The position numbers were made by a program, and so were the translations under genes. Shown here piece after piece: positions 51,006-60,375 of a DNA stretch of 64,000 bases. Within the stretch, counting starts at the first letter, position 1; the number at the start of each line of letters is the position of its first letter. Under the pieces are notes generated by a model. It did no database searches and was not told the origin of the DNA. It saw only the letters and a list, made by a program, of their open reading frames with translations. The stretch is from contig NZ_FUYB01000018.1 of NCBI RefSeq assembly GCF_900167255.1, positions 33,307 to 97,306 of the forward strand, given 5' to 3'. The stretch comes from Thiothrix eikelboomii (GTDB taxonomy: Bacteria > Pseudomonadota > Gammaproteobacteria > Thiotrichales > Thiotrichaceae).

Positions 51006-52880
51006 ATGATGCGTGGTTTTCAGGATTGTACGGCGCTTTTATTTGATGGTAGCGATGCGCAAGCACAGAGTCGTTTATATACCCAAGCTGAGCATCTATG
51101 GTGGGTGCAGGGGGATGAATTAGACGCAGTTGAGCGCTTGCACACAGCCCTCAATGCAATCGACGCTGTAAGAGCAGGCCAAGGCCATGTGGTGGTTGCT
51201 GTGGCTTTCGAGGCAGCAGCAGCCTTTACTGTGGCCAAAGGTTTGAGTTTAAATCATCAAGTTAGTACGACTCCGTGGCTGCAAGCTTTAGCTTTTCCGC
51301 CGCCTCAAATCTTAAATCGTGAGCAGGCCTTGACTTGGTTGCACGCTCAAGGGCAAGGAGTCACCCATCATTTGACTCCAGCACAGGCGGCTATAGAACA
51401 AACTCAATTTTTTGAACATCTTGAAAAGATTCGTGAGCTGCTTGCTGCGGGTGATGCTTATCAAGTGAATTACACCTTTCCTCTTTGCAGCGAACTCATA
51501 GCAAGTACGCCAAGCGATGCAGCCTTAGCTAGGGTTTATTATCAACTGGCGCGTGACTTAAATATTGCTTATGGTGCTTTTTTGACGCTACCACAAACTA
51601 GCATACTGTCGTTTTCACCCGAATTATGGGTGGAAATGACTGCCAATCAAATGATTTGTCGCCCCATGAAAGGCACCGCCGCCGTAGCAGAGCATGAAGC
51701 AGAAACGCAACATCTTGCAGCTCAGTTAGCCAGTGATACAAAAAACCGTGCAGAAAATCTAATGATTGTCGATTTAATGCGTAATGATTTGTCACGTTTG
51801 CCGGAAGTGCAACAGGTGTCTGTGCCGAGTTTGTTTGAGGTTAAACCCTATGGCAGGGTGCTACAAATGACCAGCACCGTGCAAGCAAACTTAAGTCAGC
51901 AACCGAGTTTACTCAATATCTTCAATGCTTTATTTCCCTGTGGTTCAATTACAGGCGCACCCAAACGGCGTAGTCTGCAAATTATTGATGCACTTGAACC
52001 CTCTGCGCGTGGCACTTATTGCGGCACGGTGGGGTTTATTGAGCCACTGGCCGATCAGCAGCTTCATCTAGTCTTGAATGTGCCGATTCGTACCCTACAA
52101 ACCACGGCGCAACCGCAAATGGATGCGGTCGGGTTTGCACACTGGCCTTTGCAACTGTCAGTCGGGGCAGGGATTACCTATGAGTCAAACGCTCTTGCAG
52201 AATGGGACGAGTGTTTACTCAAAGCGCGTTTTTTTACCGAACACACTCAAGCGTTTGAGTTGATCGAAACTCTGCGTCTTGAGGGCAAGACCATAGCCTT
52301 ATTTGAGCAGCATGTGGCGCGCTTGCAAAAAAGTGCCACAGCCTTGGGTTGGCCGATACCGACCTCGGCAGCTGTGCAAACCTGCATGGATGCCGTGGTA
52401 AAGCAGAGCCAGTTTGAGTTAATTCGCTTGCGTCTTACGCTGAATGCACAAGGGCAATTGGCTGCAACCAGCACTGCATTAGAGCCAGTGCAGCAACCGG
52501 TGAAGATTGCGCTGTATTCCACTCCAGTCACTTCGACTGATCCATTCTTACAATACAAAACGACGGCTCGGGCGCTATACAACAAGGCGCTCGCTGAGGC
52601 TAAAGCGGCGGGTTTATTTGACTACCTATTCTGTAATGAAAAAGGGGAATTAACCGAAGGCTCGCGCAGTAATGTATTTATTTTGCTGGATGATCAATGG
52701 TATACGCCGCCCTTGAGTAGCGGTTTACTTGCGGGCGTGCAGCGCGCCATATTGCTGGACGAACTCAAAGCGCAGGCACGAGTTTTATCTCAGGACGATT
52801 TAGCACAAGCCCAGCAAATCATCGTCTGCAATGCGTTGTATGGTGCTTTGCAAGCGCGCTATCTTAAGCAGTGTGATTAA
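51006..52880 (+). CDS. pabB: Aminodeoxychorismate synthase component I fused to aminodeoxychorismate lyase (PabB-PabC)
   Basis: 624 residues. The N-terminal part (to about 425) is a chorismate-binding PabB: GDAYQVNYTFPL near 155, RPMKGTAA near 220, the metal site NLMIVDLMRNDLSRL near 251, and the characteristic LFPCGSITGAPKRRS near 314 with the Lys of aminodeoxychorismate synthases. The C-terminal part (about 430-624) is a class IV aminotransferase-fold lyase with LFCNEKGELTEGSRSNVFI near 540. Together they form p-aminobenzoate for folate: PabB makes aminodeoxychorismate with glutaminase PabA (not seen here) and PabC releases pyruvate. ATG 51006 is directly followed by a second ATG. It overlaps the convergent regulator gene by 17 nt. 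Confidence 0.93.
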   Translation: MMRGFQDCTALLFDGSDAQAQSRLYTQAEHLWWVQGDELDAVERLHTALNAIDAVRAGQGHVVVAVAFEAAAAFTVAKGLSLNHQVSTTPWLQALAFPPPQILNREQALTWLHAQGQGVTHHLTPAQAAIEQTQFFEHLEKIRELLAAGDAYQVNYTFPLCSELIASTPSDAALARVYYQLARDLNIAYGAFLTLPQTSILSFSPELWVEMTANQMICRPMKGTAAVAEHEAETQHLAAQLASDTKNRAENLMIVDLMRNDLSRLPEVQQVSVPSLFEVKPYGRVLQMTSTVQANLSQQPSLLNIFNALFPCGSITGAPKRRSLQIIDALEPSARGTYCGTVGFIEPLADQQLHLVLNVPIRTLQTTAQPQMDAVGFAHWPLQLSVGAGITYESNALAEWDECLLKARFFTEHTQAFELIETLRLEGKTIALFEQHVARLQKSATALGWPIPTSAAVQTCMDAVVKQSQFELIRLRLTLNAQGQLAATSTALEPVQQPVKIALYSTPVTSTDPFLQYKTTARALYNKALAEAKAAGLFDYLFCNEKGELTEGSRSNVFILLDDQWYTPPLSSGLLAGVQRAILLDELKAQARVLSQDDLAQAQQIIVCNALYGALQARYLKQCD

Positions 52881-53853
52881 TACCTTGTTTAAAGCGGTGG
52901 CGATAATGGGCAGGGCTGAATTGATAAGTATCTCGGAAGCAGCGTGACAGTACTGCTAGCGAACTAAAGCCCGTGCGCAAAGCGATTTCTTGAATAGACA
53001 ACCCCGTGTCAGTAACCAAACGGCGCGCATTGTGTAACCGTAAATGCAGATAATATTGGGCTGGAGTCGCATTGAGTTGCTCCCGAAATAAGTATTCAAG
53101 CATGCGCACTGATAAGGCCAGCTCTTGAGCGATTTGGCGAATACTGAGCGGGTCTTCTAGGTGCTCAGCCATCAGCCGAATGGCTTTGGCAACTCGAGGT
53201 TCTTGCGTTTCTAATAGCCCTAAACACACTAAGGATTGAGCATCATGACGGGTGTGTATCGGGTCATAGATAAAAATACTTGCCACCTCCAGTGCCAGTT
53301 GTTGCCCATAGCGGCAGCGAATCAGATGCAGCATAAAGTCAAAGCTCGGTGAAGCGCCACCGGAAGTAAAGGTCGGTGCATCAATCACAAACCGATCGGG
53401 CTTGACTTGAATCGAAGGATGCTTAAGAGCGAAATCCTCTAAATCCTCCCAATGAGTGGTGGCTTGGTGGCCATCTAGCAAACCTAAACGGGCTAAAGCC
53501 CAGCTGCCTGATTCGATTCCCCCGATCCAGTGAAAGCGGGGAATAATGTTTTTTAGTTGGCGTAATAAAGCTTTATCAAAATGCTGCTCATGATGGAAGC
53601 CCGCTAAGATAATCAAAATATCGCCTTGCAATTGTGGATTGAAGGCCACATCCGGTTGAATGCTTAGGCCACAGGTTAACTGCACGGCTTGATCGTGCGG
53701 GGTGATGATTTGCCAATCAAACAGTTTGCTTTGTGCCATCCGATTCGCTCCGCGCATCACATCTAGTACGGAAGCTAAAGACATCAGCGATGAATCAGCA
53801 GCGAGGAGCAGAGTGATTTTTAACGGGGCATTTGAGCGGGTAAATAAGTCCAT
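52864..53853 (-). CDS. cdhR: GlxA-type AraC-family regulator, probable carnitine catabolism regulator
   Basis: 329 residues. The N-terminal DJ-1/PfpI-like domain (to about 175) has ILAGFHHEQ, GGIESGSWALARLGLLDG (Ser in place of the usual Cys) and TSGGASPSFDFML. The C-terminal AraC DNA-binding domain (about 215-325) has LEDPLSIRQIAQELALSVR and IQEIALRTGFSSLAVLSRCF. CdhR of Pseudomonas has the same build and activates the carnitine dehydrogenase operon. Here the gene diverges from cdhC with 92 bp between starts, which supports the same role. The effector would be carnitine or a related betaine. The glycine betaine regulator GbdR is the closest alternative. Confidence 0.85.
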   Translation of the reverse strand: MDLFTRSNAPLKITLLLAADSSLMSLASVLDVMRGANRMAQSKLFDWQIITPHDQAVQLTCGLSIQPDVAFNPQLQGDILIILAGFHHEQHFDKALLRQLKNIIPRFHWIGGIESGSWALARLGLLDGHQATTHWEDLEDFALKHPSIQVKPDRFVIDAPTFTSGGASPSFDFMLHLIRCRYGQQLALEVASIFIYDPIHTRHDAQSLVCLGLLETQEPRVAKAIRLMAEHLEDPLSIRQIAQELALSVRMLEYLFREQLNATPAQYYLHLRLHNARRLVTDTGLSIQEIALRTGFSSLAVLSRCFRDTYQFSPAHYRHRFKQGINHTA

Positions 53854-53945
53854 TGCGCTTTTTGCTAAATGAATTGCGAATAAAGCTAATCATAGGGCAA
53901 AACAGAGTGAGATTATGAGTGGATTACTATTGAGGAGAGCCTGCC

Positions 53946-54851
53946 ATGCTGAGTCCGAGTCGAGATGTCTTTATTACCTGTGCTGTGACCGGTGCAGGGG
54001 CAACCACTGAACGTTCACATAAAGTACCTGTCACCCCGCGTCAAATTGCAGAGAGTTGTATCGAAGCAGCCCAAGCCGGGGCCGCTGTTGTGCATATCCA
54101 TGTACGTCAGCCACAAACGGGGGCACCAGCACGTGATCCGGCTTTATACCGTGAAGTGGTCAATTATATTCGTGAGTCTGGTGTTGATATGGTGTTAAAC
54201 CTAACAGCAGGTATGGGTGGGGATTTGACCTTGGGCAGTGTCGAGCAACCTTTACCCCCTGCGGAACTGGGAACGGATATGGCGGGGGCAACCGAACGCC
54301 TAGCACATGTCCGTGAGCTCTTACCGGAAATCTGTACCTTAGATTGCGGCACGATGAATTTCGGTGAGGGTGATTATGTCATGACCAATACTCCCGCGAC
54401 TTTGCGCGAAATGGCGAAACAGATTAAGGCATTGGGCGTGCGCCCTGAAATTGAAGCCTTCGACACGGGGCATATCCTGCTTGCGAAATGGTTAAGGGAT
54501 CAGGGCTTGATTGAGGCGCCGGGGATGATTCAACTCTGTATGGGGATTCCTTGGGGCGCGCCGGATGATTTTTCTACCTTGATGGCGATGGTGAATGCCG
54601 TACCGAAAGAATGGACTTTTTCAGCTTTTTCAATTGGGCGTAATCAATTGCCTTATGTGGCGATGGCCATCTTGGCAGGCGGCCATATTCGTGTCGGTTT
54701 AGAAGACAATATCTGGTTAGATCGTGGTGTGTTGGCGAGTAATGGTGATTTAGTCAAACGTGCCGTGACCATCGCTGAAGCAATGGGGAGTCGAATCATG
54801 ACTGCGCCTGAAGTTCGGCAAAAAATGCAACTCACCAAGCGCTGGGCTTAA
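53946..54851 (+). CDS. cdhC: 3-dehydrocarnitine cleavage enzyme (BKACE/DUF849 family)
   Basis: 301 residues of the beta-keto acid cleavage enzyme family. It has ITCAVTGAG at the start, the zinc ligands VVHIHVRQPQTGAPARD (about residues 48-64), LDCGTMNFGEG, the Glu/Asp of IEAFDTGHILLA, and LGRNQLPY-like FSIGRNQLPYVAMAILAGGH with RVGLEDNIW. Enzymes of this family react a beta-keto acid with acetyl-CoA. In carnitine loci the substrate is 3-dehydrocarnitine, giving glycine betaine-related product betainyl-CoA and acetoacetate. GAGGAG precedes the ATG. It is followed after 10 nt by the carnitine dehydrogenase fusion. The assignment depends on that context, since BKACE specificity varies. Confidence 0.9.
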   Translation: MLSPSRDVFITCAVTGAGATTERSHKVPVTPRQIAESCIEAAQAGAAVVHIHVRQPQTGAPARDPALYREVVNYIRESGVDMVLNLTAGMGGDLTLGSVEQPLPPAELGTDMAGATERLAHVRELLPEICTLDCGTMNFGEGDYVMTNTPATLREMAKQIKALGVRPEIEAFDTGHILLAKWLRDQGLIEAPGMIQLCMGIPWGAPDDFSTLMAMVNAVPKEWTFSAFSIGRNQLPYVAMAILAGGHIRVGLEDNIWLDRGVLASNGDLVKRAVTIAEAMGSRIMTAPEVRQKMQLTKRWA

Positions 54852-54861
54852 GGAGTAACAC

Positions 54862-56346
54862 ATGGAGCAAATTAAACAAGCAGCGGTGATTGGTGGGGGT
54901 GTCATCGGTGCAGGTTGGGTGGCACGTTTGATTGAAAATGGTATTCAGGTGCGTATTTATGACCCTGATCCTACCGCTCCACACAAGCTTGCCGCCGTGC
55001 TAGGGAATAGCCGCCATGCTTATAGCAAACTCACGATGGCACCGCGTCGCCCCGAAGCCCATTTTGAGTTCACAGCTGATCTAGCCAGTGCGGTGCAAGC
55101 GGCTGAATGGATTGTAGAGGCAGTGCCTGAGCGTCTTGATCTTAAGCAAGCGATTTATCGGGAAATTGAACAAGCAGCTTCGCCTAGAGCCGTGATTGCC
55201 TCATCCACTTCCGGGATTTTGCCGACTGATTTACAAGCTGGTTTGCAATATCCCGAGCGTTTATTGGTAGCACATCCGTTCAATCCGGTTTATTTGTTGC
55301 CTTTGGTGGAGTTGGTAGGTGGGCAAGCGACCGCTGCCCAAACCGTGCAACGCGCCCTTGATTTTTATCGTAGCCTTGGTATGCACCCATTGCATATCAA
55401 AAAAGAAATCGAAGCTTTTATCGCAGATCGCTTATTGGAAGCAGTTTGGCGCGAATCTTTATGGCTAGTACGCGATGGGATCGCGAGCACTCAAGATGTG
55501 GATGATGCGATTCGTTATGGTTTTGGTTTGCGTTGGGCGCAGATGGGCTTATTTGAAACGTATCGGATTGCAGGTGGTGAAGCAGGGATGCGCCATTTTA
55601 TGGAGCAATTTGGCCCTTGCTTGACTTGGCCGTGGACGAAACTGACTGAAGTACCTGAGTTTAATGATGAATTGGTGGACTTAATTGCAGGCCAGTCGGA
55701 TGCGCAGTCGGGGCATTATAGTATTCGGGAACTCGAGCGGATTCGTGACAATAATCTGATTGCCATTTTGCAAGCACTCAAAACCTATGATTGGGGCGCC
55801 GGTAAGGCCTTAGCGGCTTATGAAAAAGCGCAATACGATGCAGCGGCTTTATCGAGCTTGTCTGGCATCACGACACGGCTCGATAAAAGCCAACCGATTA
55901 AAACGGTCGAGCGTACCGTACCTACGGATTGGACGGACTATAATAATCACATGAATGAAAGCCGCTATTTGCAAGTATCCAGCGAGGCGACCGATGCTTT
56001 TATGCGCTTGCTTGGCGTGGATGCGGCTTATGTCGAGGCCGGTGGTTCGTATTTTACTGTGGAAACGCATCTGCGCCATTTGGATGAGGTTCGCGCTTTA
56101 GAGCCTATTGTCGTCACCACTCAGGTCTTGGCAGGCAGTGGTAAGAAGCTGCATTTATTCAATCGTATCCAGCATGCTGATGGGCGCTTGTTAGCAACCG
56201 CTGAGCATTTATTGATTCATGTGAGTTTGAAAAACCGCAGCTCTAGTTTGCCGAGTGCCGCTGTCGCTAGCAAGCTGACCGAGTTTGCACACGCACACGC
56301 ACAATTGCCTCGGCCAGACGGGGCGGGACGTGCCATTGGAGGTTAG
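54862..56346 (+). CDS. cdhA: L-carnitine 3-dehydrogenase fused to a hot-dog thioesterase (CdhA-CdhB)
   Basis: 494 residues. The N-terminal part (to about 325) is a 3-hydroxyacyl-CoA-dehydrogenase-type enzyme: AAVIGGGVIGAGWVARLIENG (near residue 8, NAD loop GGGVIGAG), AHPFNPVYLLPLVELVGG (His near 137) and GFGLRWAQMGLFETYRIAGG. Carnitine dehydrogenases of this build oxidise L-carnitine to 3-dehydrocarnitine. The C-terminal part (about 345-480) is a hot-dog thioesterase, TVPTDWTDYNNHMNESRYL with the catalytic-type Asp-Tyr-Asn-Asn-His. It should hydrolyse betainyl-CoA made by CdhC to glycine betaine. In Pseudomonas CdhB is separate. The fusion puts the first and third steps on one chain. ATG follows GGAG. 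Confidence 0.92.
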   Translation: MEQIKQAAVIGGGVIGAGWVARLIENGIQVRIYDPDPTAPHKLAAVLGNSRHAYSKLTMAPRRPEAHFEFTADLASAVQAAEWIVEAVPERLDLKQAIYREIEQAASPRAVIASSTSGILPTDLQAGLQYPERLLVAHPFNPVYLLPLVELVGGQATAAQTVQRALDFYRSLGMHPLHIKKEIEAFIADRLLEAVWRESLWLVRDGIASTQDVDDAIRYGFGLRWAQMGLFETYRIAGGEAGMRHFMEQFGPCLTWPWTKLTEVPEFNDELVDLIAGQSDAQSGHYSIRELERIRDNNLIAILQALKTYDWGAGKALAAYEKAQYDAAALSSLSGITTRLDKSQPIKTVERTVPTDWTDYNNHMNESRYLQVSSEATDAFMRLLGVDAAYVEAGGSYFTVETHLRHLDEVRALEPIVVTTQVLAGSGKKLHLFNRIQHADGRLLATAEHLLIHVSLKNRSSSLPSAAVASKLTEFAHAHAQLPRPDGAGRAIGG

Positions 56347-56348
56347 AT

Positions 56349-57509
56349 ATGGAGTTTGGATTAAGCACTGAGCAGCAACTGATCGTTGATACGGTACGCA
56401 GCTTCGTGGAAAAGGAAATGTATCCGCATGAAGCCGAAGTGGAGCGTACTGGTGAATTGCCCATCGAGCTGGGTTTAGAAATTCGTGATAAATGCCGCGA
56501 ATTAGGCTTTTATGCAGCCAATATGCCGGAGTCGGTCGGTGGTGGTGGTTTAAATCATCTGGATTTTACGCTCTTAGAGCGTGAGTTAGGGCGACCTTCA
56601 ATGGCATTGTCGGTTTTTTTTGGGCGACCCTCAGGGATTTTGCTGGCCTGCGAAGGTGAGCAACGTGAGCGCTATTTATTACCAGCAGTGCAGGGTGAAC
56701 GTTTTGATGCTCTGGCAATGACTGAACCCGAGGCAGGTTCGGATGTGCGTGGGATGAAATGCCATGCTAAACAGGTGGGCGGTGATTGGATCATCAATGG
56801 TTCGAAGCATTTTATTAGCCATGCCGATATTGCTGATTTTGTGATTGTATTTGCAGCAACTGGTGAGGAAGTCACTCCACAGGGTAAGAAGAAGCTCATC
56901 ACCTGTTTCTTAGTAGACCGTGATACACCGGGTTTTGAAATTCGTAAGGGTTATCAATCGGTGAGTCATCGCGGCTATCACAATTGTATTTTGAATTTTG
57001 ATCATTGCCGTTTGCCTGCAGCACAAGTGTTGGGGGAAGTACATCAAGGTTTCGAATTGGCCAATCAATGGCTCTATGGTACGCGCTTAACTGTTGCGGC
57101 CTTTTGTGTGGGGCGAGCGCGACGAGCTTTTGAATTAGCCCTACCGTATGCGGCGGAACGCAAGCAGTTTGGTCAAGCCATTGGCCGTTTTCAAGGGGTG
57201 TCCTTTAAGCTGGCGGATATGATTACCGAGATTGATGCAGCGGATTATCTAACCCTTGCAGCCGCTTGGAAAGTAGACCAAGGCTGGGGCGCTGATCGAG
57301 ACATTGCAAGTGCTAAGCTCTATGCGACTGAAATGCTTGCACGGGTCACGGATCAAGCAGTGCAGATTTTTGGTGGGATGGGTTTGATGAGCGATTTGCC
57401 TTTGGAGCGTTTCTGGCGAGATGCGCGGGTCGAGCGAATTTGGGATGGAACTTCCGAGATCCAGCGTCATATTATCTCACGGCATCTTTTAAGGCCTTTG
57501 GGGGCTTAA
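56349..57509 (+). CDS. Acyl-CoA dehydrogenase, probably gamma-butyrobetainyl-CoA dehydrogenase
   Basis: 386 residues of the FAD acyl-CoA dehydrogenase family: FGLSTEQQLIVDTVRSFVEK at the start, MTEPEAGSDVRGMKCHA near 122 (FAD and substrate loop), then GSKHFISHADIADF, AERKQFGQAIGRFQ, and QIFGGMGLMSDLPLERFWRD near 335 followed by RIWDGTSEIQRHIISRHLL. Glu in the DGTSEIQR-type loop region is near the expected catalytic base. In this cluster it should oxidise gamma-butyrobetainyl-CoA to crotonobetainyl-CoA. It is not a close relative of E. coli CaiA as far as I can recall. It starts 2 nt after cdhAB and abuts the CoA ligase. A different short acyl-CoA substrate cannot be excluded. Confidence 0.87.
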   Translation: MEFGLSTEQQLIVDTVRSFVEKEMYPHEAEVERTGELPIELGLEIRDKCRELGFYAANMPESVGGGGLNHLDFTLLERELGRPSMALSVFFGRPSGILLACEGEQRERYLLPAVQGERFDALAMTEPEAGSDVRGMKCHAKQVGGDWIINGSKHFISHADIADFVIVFAATGEEVTPQGKKKLITCFLVDRDTPGFEIRKGYQSVSHRGYHNCILNFDHCRLPAAQVLGEVHQGFELANQWLYGTRLTVAAFCVGRARRAFELALPYAAERKQFGQAIGRFQGVSFKLADMITEIDAADYLTLAAAWKVDQGWGADRDIASAKLYATEMLARVTDQAVQIFGGMGLMSDLPLERFWRDARVERIWDGTSEIQRHIISRHLLRPLGA

Positions 57510-59594
57510 ATGCAGCGTCCATTTGATTTACAACGTCTGTTAAGACCGCGCTCCATTGCTGTGGTTGGTGGTAGTGCTGCTGTCAATGTTATCGTGCAAT
57601 GCCAGCGTATGGGGTATACCGGTGAGCTGTGGCCGGTTCACCCTAGCCGCACTGAAATGGCGGGTTTAAAAACCTATCCCAGTATTGCTGAACTACCGGA
57701 GGCACCCGATGCTTGTTTTGTTGGGGTGAATCGACATATCACGCCACATATTGTGGCCGAGCTTGTAGCAAAGGGAGCGGGCGGGGCCGTTTGTTATGCC
57801 TCGGGTTTTCGTGAGGCGGATGAAGAAGGCCAGCGCTTAGAAGCACAGCTAGAAGCAGTTGCTAAGCTACCGCTCCTTGGTCCAAACTGCTATGGCTTTA
57901 TTAATTATGCCGATGGCGTTTTACTCTGGCCCGATCAGCATGGTGGTCGGCGTTTGGCAGACGGGGAGCAGGGCGTGGCGATTCTCGCCCAATCTTCGAA
58001 TCTGGCGATTAATCTTAGCATGCAGCAACGGGGCTTACCGTTGGCGTATTTGTTAACAGCGGGCAATCAGATGCAGATCGGTTTATCTGATTTAGCCTTA
58101 GCCGTACTGGATGATCCTCGGGTGACGGCCTTAGGTTTGCATATTGAAGGCTTTGATTCGATTCAAGGCTTTGAAGCTTTAGCGCGGCAAGCGCATCGGT
58201 TGCGAAAGCCTGTGGTGGTCTTAAAAGTGGGTAAAACCAGCCAAGCTCAACAAGCTGCCCTCACCCATACGGCTTCATTAGCTGGCTCGCATGCGGCGGC
58301 CTCGGCTTTCTTAAAGCGCTTAGGTTTTGGGCAAGTGGAGTCGCTTTCAGCGTTTTTAGAGACGCTAAAGCTGTTGCATGTACATGGCAGTTTGGATGCC
58401 TACAGTTTGTCGTCGCTGAGTTGCTCGGGTGGCGAGGCTAGTTTAGTCGCAGATGCCGCTTTAGGTCGTAAAGTCTATTTCCCGGCGTTAACGGCTGAGC
58501 AACAAGCTCCGATTGAAGCTGTGTTGGGGGCGAAGGTCACGGTGCAGAATCCTTTGGATTATCAGACCTATATTTGGGGTGATGAATCGGCCATGACGCT
58601 AACGTTTACTCATTGGCTGAAGTTAGGGTTTGGCTTGAACCTATTGATTTTGGATTTTCCACATCTAGCCCGTTGTCAGCATGAGGATTGGTTGGTGGCT
58701 TTGCGTGCTTGGGAACAAGCAGTGCAGGCGACTGGGCAAAAAGCGGCTTTAGTGGCGAGTTTGCCAGAAAATCTCCCTGAGCTTTATGTAGAGCGCTTAG
58801 CTTTCCAAGGCATCGCCGCCTTAAGTGGGTTTGAGGAGACGCTGATAGCGGCAGAGATAGCGGCAGACATAGGCAAGTTTTGGCAGCAAGTTCTAGCCGA
58901 GCCGTGTATTAGTGTGCCTCAGCCCGTCCTGCCTATGTCTAAACAAACCTTAACGGAGGCACAAGCAAAAGCCTTATTAGCCCAAGCAGCAGTACCTCTC
59001 CCACCTGGGCAAGTGGTCAACAGTCTAGAAGCGGCGCTGCAAGCGGCGGATGTTCTCGGTTATCCGTTGGTACTGAAAGCTTTAGGGATTGCCCATAAAA
59101 CTGAGCAAGCGGCTCTACGCTTGAATTTAACCAATAGACTGGAGTTAAGTGCGGCCTTTGTGGATTTAGAAGGTTTAGGTAGCGGCTTGTATTTAGAGTC
59201 AATGGTGCAAGGGGGTGTTGCTGAGTTATTAGTCGGTTTCCATCGTGATCCATGCTTTGGTTTAGTGATGAGTTTGGGTTTGGGGGGGATTTGGGTCGAG
59301 CTATTGCGTGATAGTCAAACTTTATTATTACCCAGCCCTGCGATGGAGATTGAGCAAGCCTTATTAAGTTTGAAAGGGGCCGCTTTGTTGCAAGGTTATC
59401 GTGGCAAGCCAGTTGCCGATTTAGCGGCTGCTATCACGGCCATTTTGCGAATCCAAGATTTTGTTTTGAACCATGCCGCTCAGCTGCATGAGTTAGAGAT
59501 TAATCCATTAATTATTTGTGCGGTAGGGCAAGGGGCTTATGCCGCCGATGCTTTATTGAGTAGGACCTTTAGTGAGGAGAAGGTGCATGGCTGA
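57510..59594 (+). CDS. Acyl-CoA synthetase, NDP-forming type (CoA-binding plus ATP-grasp)
   Basis: 694 residues. The N-terminal CoA-binding Rossmann domain starts LLRPRSIAVVGGSAAVNVIV, with LLGPNCYGFINY near 128. Two succinyl-CoA-ligase-like domains follow, with the segment VLKVGKTSQAQQAALTHTAS (near 235), whose His is in the phosphohistidine area. The C-terminal ATP-grasp domain (about 480-690) holds LTEAQAKALLAQAAVPLPPG, GYPLVLKALGIAHKTEQAAL and HELEINPLII. Such enzymes form acyl-CoA with ATP or ADP chemistry. In this operon it is the candidate activator of gamma-butyrobetaine, crotonobetaine or carnitine, replacing CaiC/CaiB. It starts directly after the dehydrogenase stop and overlaps caiD by 8 nt. 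Confidence 0.85.
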   Translation: MQRPFDLQRLLRPRSIAVVGGSAAVNVIVQCQRMGYTGELWPVHPSRTEMAGLKTYPSIAELPEAPDACFVGVNRHITPHIVAELVAKGAGGAVCYASGFREADEEGQRLEAQLEAVAKLPLLGPNCYGFINYADGVLLWPDQHGGRRLADGEQGVAILAQSSNLAINLSMQQRGLPLAYLLTAGNQMQIGLSDLALAVLDDPRVTALGLHIEGFDSIQGFEALARQAHRLRKPVVVLKVGKTSQAQQAALTHTASLAGSHAAASAFLKRLGFGQVESLSAFLETLKLLHVHGSLDAYSLSSLSCSGGEASLVADAALGRKVYFPALTAEQQAPIEAVLGAKVTVQNPLDYQTYIWGDESAMTLTFTHWLKLGFGLNLLILDFPHLARCQHEDWLVALRAWEQAVQATGQKAALVASLPENLPELYVERLAFQGIAALSGFEETLIAAEIAADIGKFWQQVLAEPCISVPQPVLPMSKQTLTEAQAKALLAQAAVPLPPGQVVNSLEAALQAADVLGYPLVLKALGIAHKTEQAALRLNLTNRLELSAAFVDLEGLGSGLYLESMVQGGVAELLVGFHRDPCFGLVMSLGLGGIWVELLRDSQTLLLPSPAMEIEQALLSLKGAALLQGYRGKPVADLAAAITAILRIQDFVLNHAAQLHELEINPLIICAVGQGAYAADALLSRTFSEEKVHG

Positions 59595-60375
59595 ATCAGT
59601 AATCACCACACGACGCGAAGCCGCTATTTTAGAGGTGACTTTGGACCGTCCCAAAGCGAATGCAATTGATTTAGCCACTAGTCGTTTAATGGGGCAAACT
59701 TTTAAGGCTTTTCGTGATGATCCTGAGTTACGGGTAGCGATTGTACGCACGGCGGGCGATAAGTTTTTCTCGGCAGGTTGGGACTTAAAAGCAGCTGCGA
59801 CGGGCGATGCGGTGGATGGAGATTATGGGGTCGGTGGTTTTGCGGGGTTGCAAGAGTTACGGGATCTGAATAAACCAGTGATTGCTGCCGTGAATGGTAT
59901 GGCTGTCGGTGGTGGATTTGAATTGGCACTCTCAGCGGATTTAATTTATGCCACCGAATCGAGTACCTTTGCTTTACCAGAAATCCGTGCTGGAACATTG
60001 GCGGATGCGGCTACGGTGAAGCTCCCCAAACGGATTCCTTATCATGTGGCGATGGATTTATTGTTCACCGGGCGTTGGATGGGGGTGCAAGAAGCGCAGC
60101 GTTGGGGATTGGTGAATGAGGTTTTAGCGGATGAAGCGGCTTTAATGGCACGAGTTTGGGAGGTTGCCCGTTTATTAGCTGCAGGGCCACCCTTAGTCTT
60201 TGCGGCGATTAAAGAGGTGGCACGTGAAGCCGAAGCCTTAAGTTTTCAAAGCGCGATGAATTATATCACCAAGCGGCAATTTGCGACTGTGGATCGGCTG
60301 TATGATAGCGAGGATAATTTAGAGGGCTTTAGGGCTTTTGCAGAAAAGCGTGATCCGGTTTGGCGGGGGAAGTAA
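59587..60375 (+). CDS. caiD: Carnitinyl-CoA dehydratase (crotonobetainyl-CoA hydratase)
   Basis: 262 residues from ATG 59587, which has GGAGAAGG just upstream; an in-frame start at 59572 would add five residues. The crotonase fold is clear: LEVTLDRPKANAIDLATSRL, FFSAGWDLKAAATGD (oxyanion-hole Ala near 67), GMAVGGGFELALSADLIYA (second oxyanion Gly near 110) and LPEIRAGTLADAATVKLP. The block from RPKANAID to SAGWDLKAAA and the ending FAEKRDPVWRGK match E. coli CaiD very closely. It interconverts crotonobetainyl-CoA and L-carnitinyl-CoA, linking the dehydrogenase and ligase to the carnitine dehydrogenase branch. It is the last gene of the operon. Confidence 0.92.
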   Translation: MAESVITTRREAAILEVTLDRPKANAIDLATSRLMGQTFKAFRDDPELRVAIVRTAGDKFFSAGWDLKAAATGDAVDGDYGVGGFAGLQELRDLNKPVIAAVNGMAVGGGFELALSADLIYATESSTFALPEIRAGTLADAATVKLPKRIPYHVAMDLLFTGRWMGVQEAQRWGLVNEVLADEAALMARVWEVARLLAAGPPLVFAAIKEVAREAEALSFQSAMNYITKRQFATVDRLYDSEDNLEGFRAFAEKRDPVWRGK

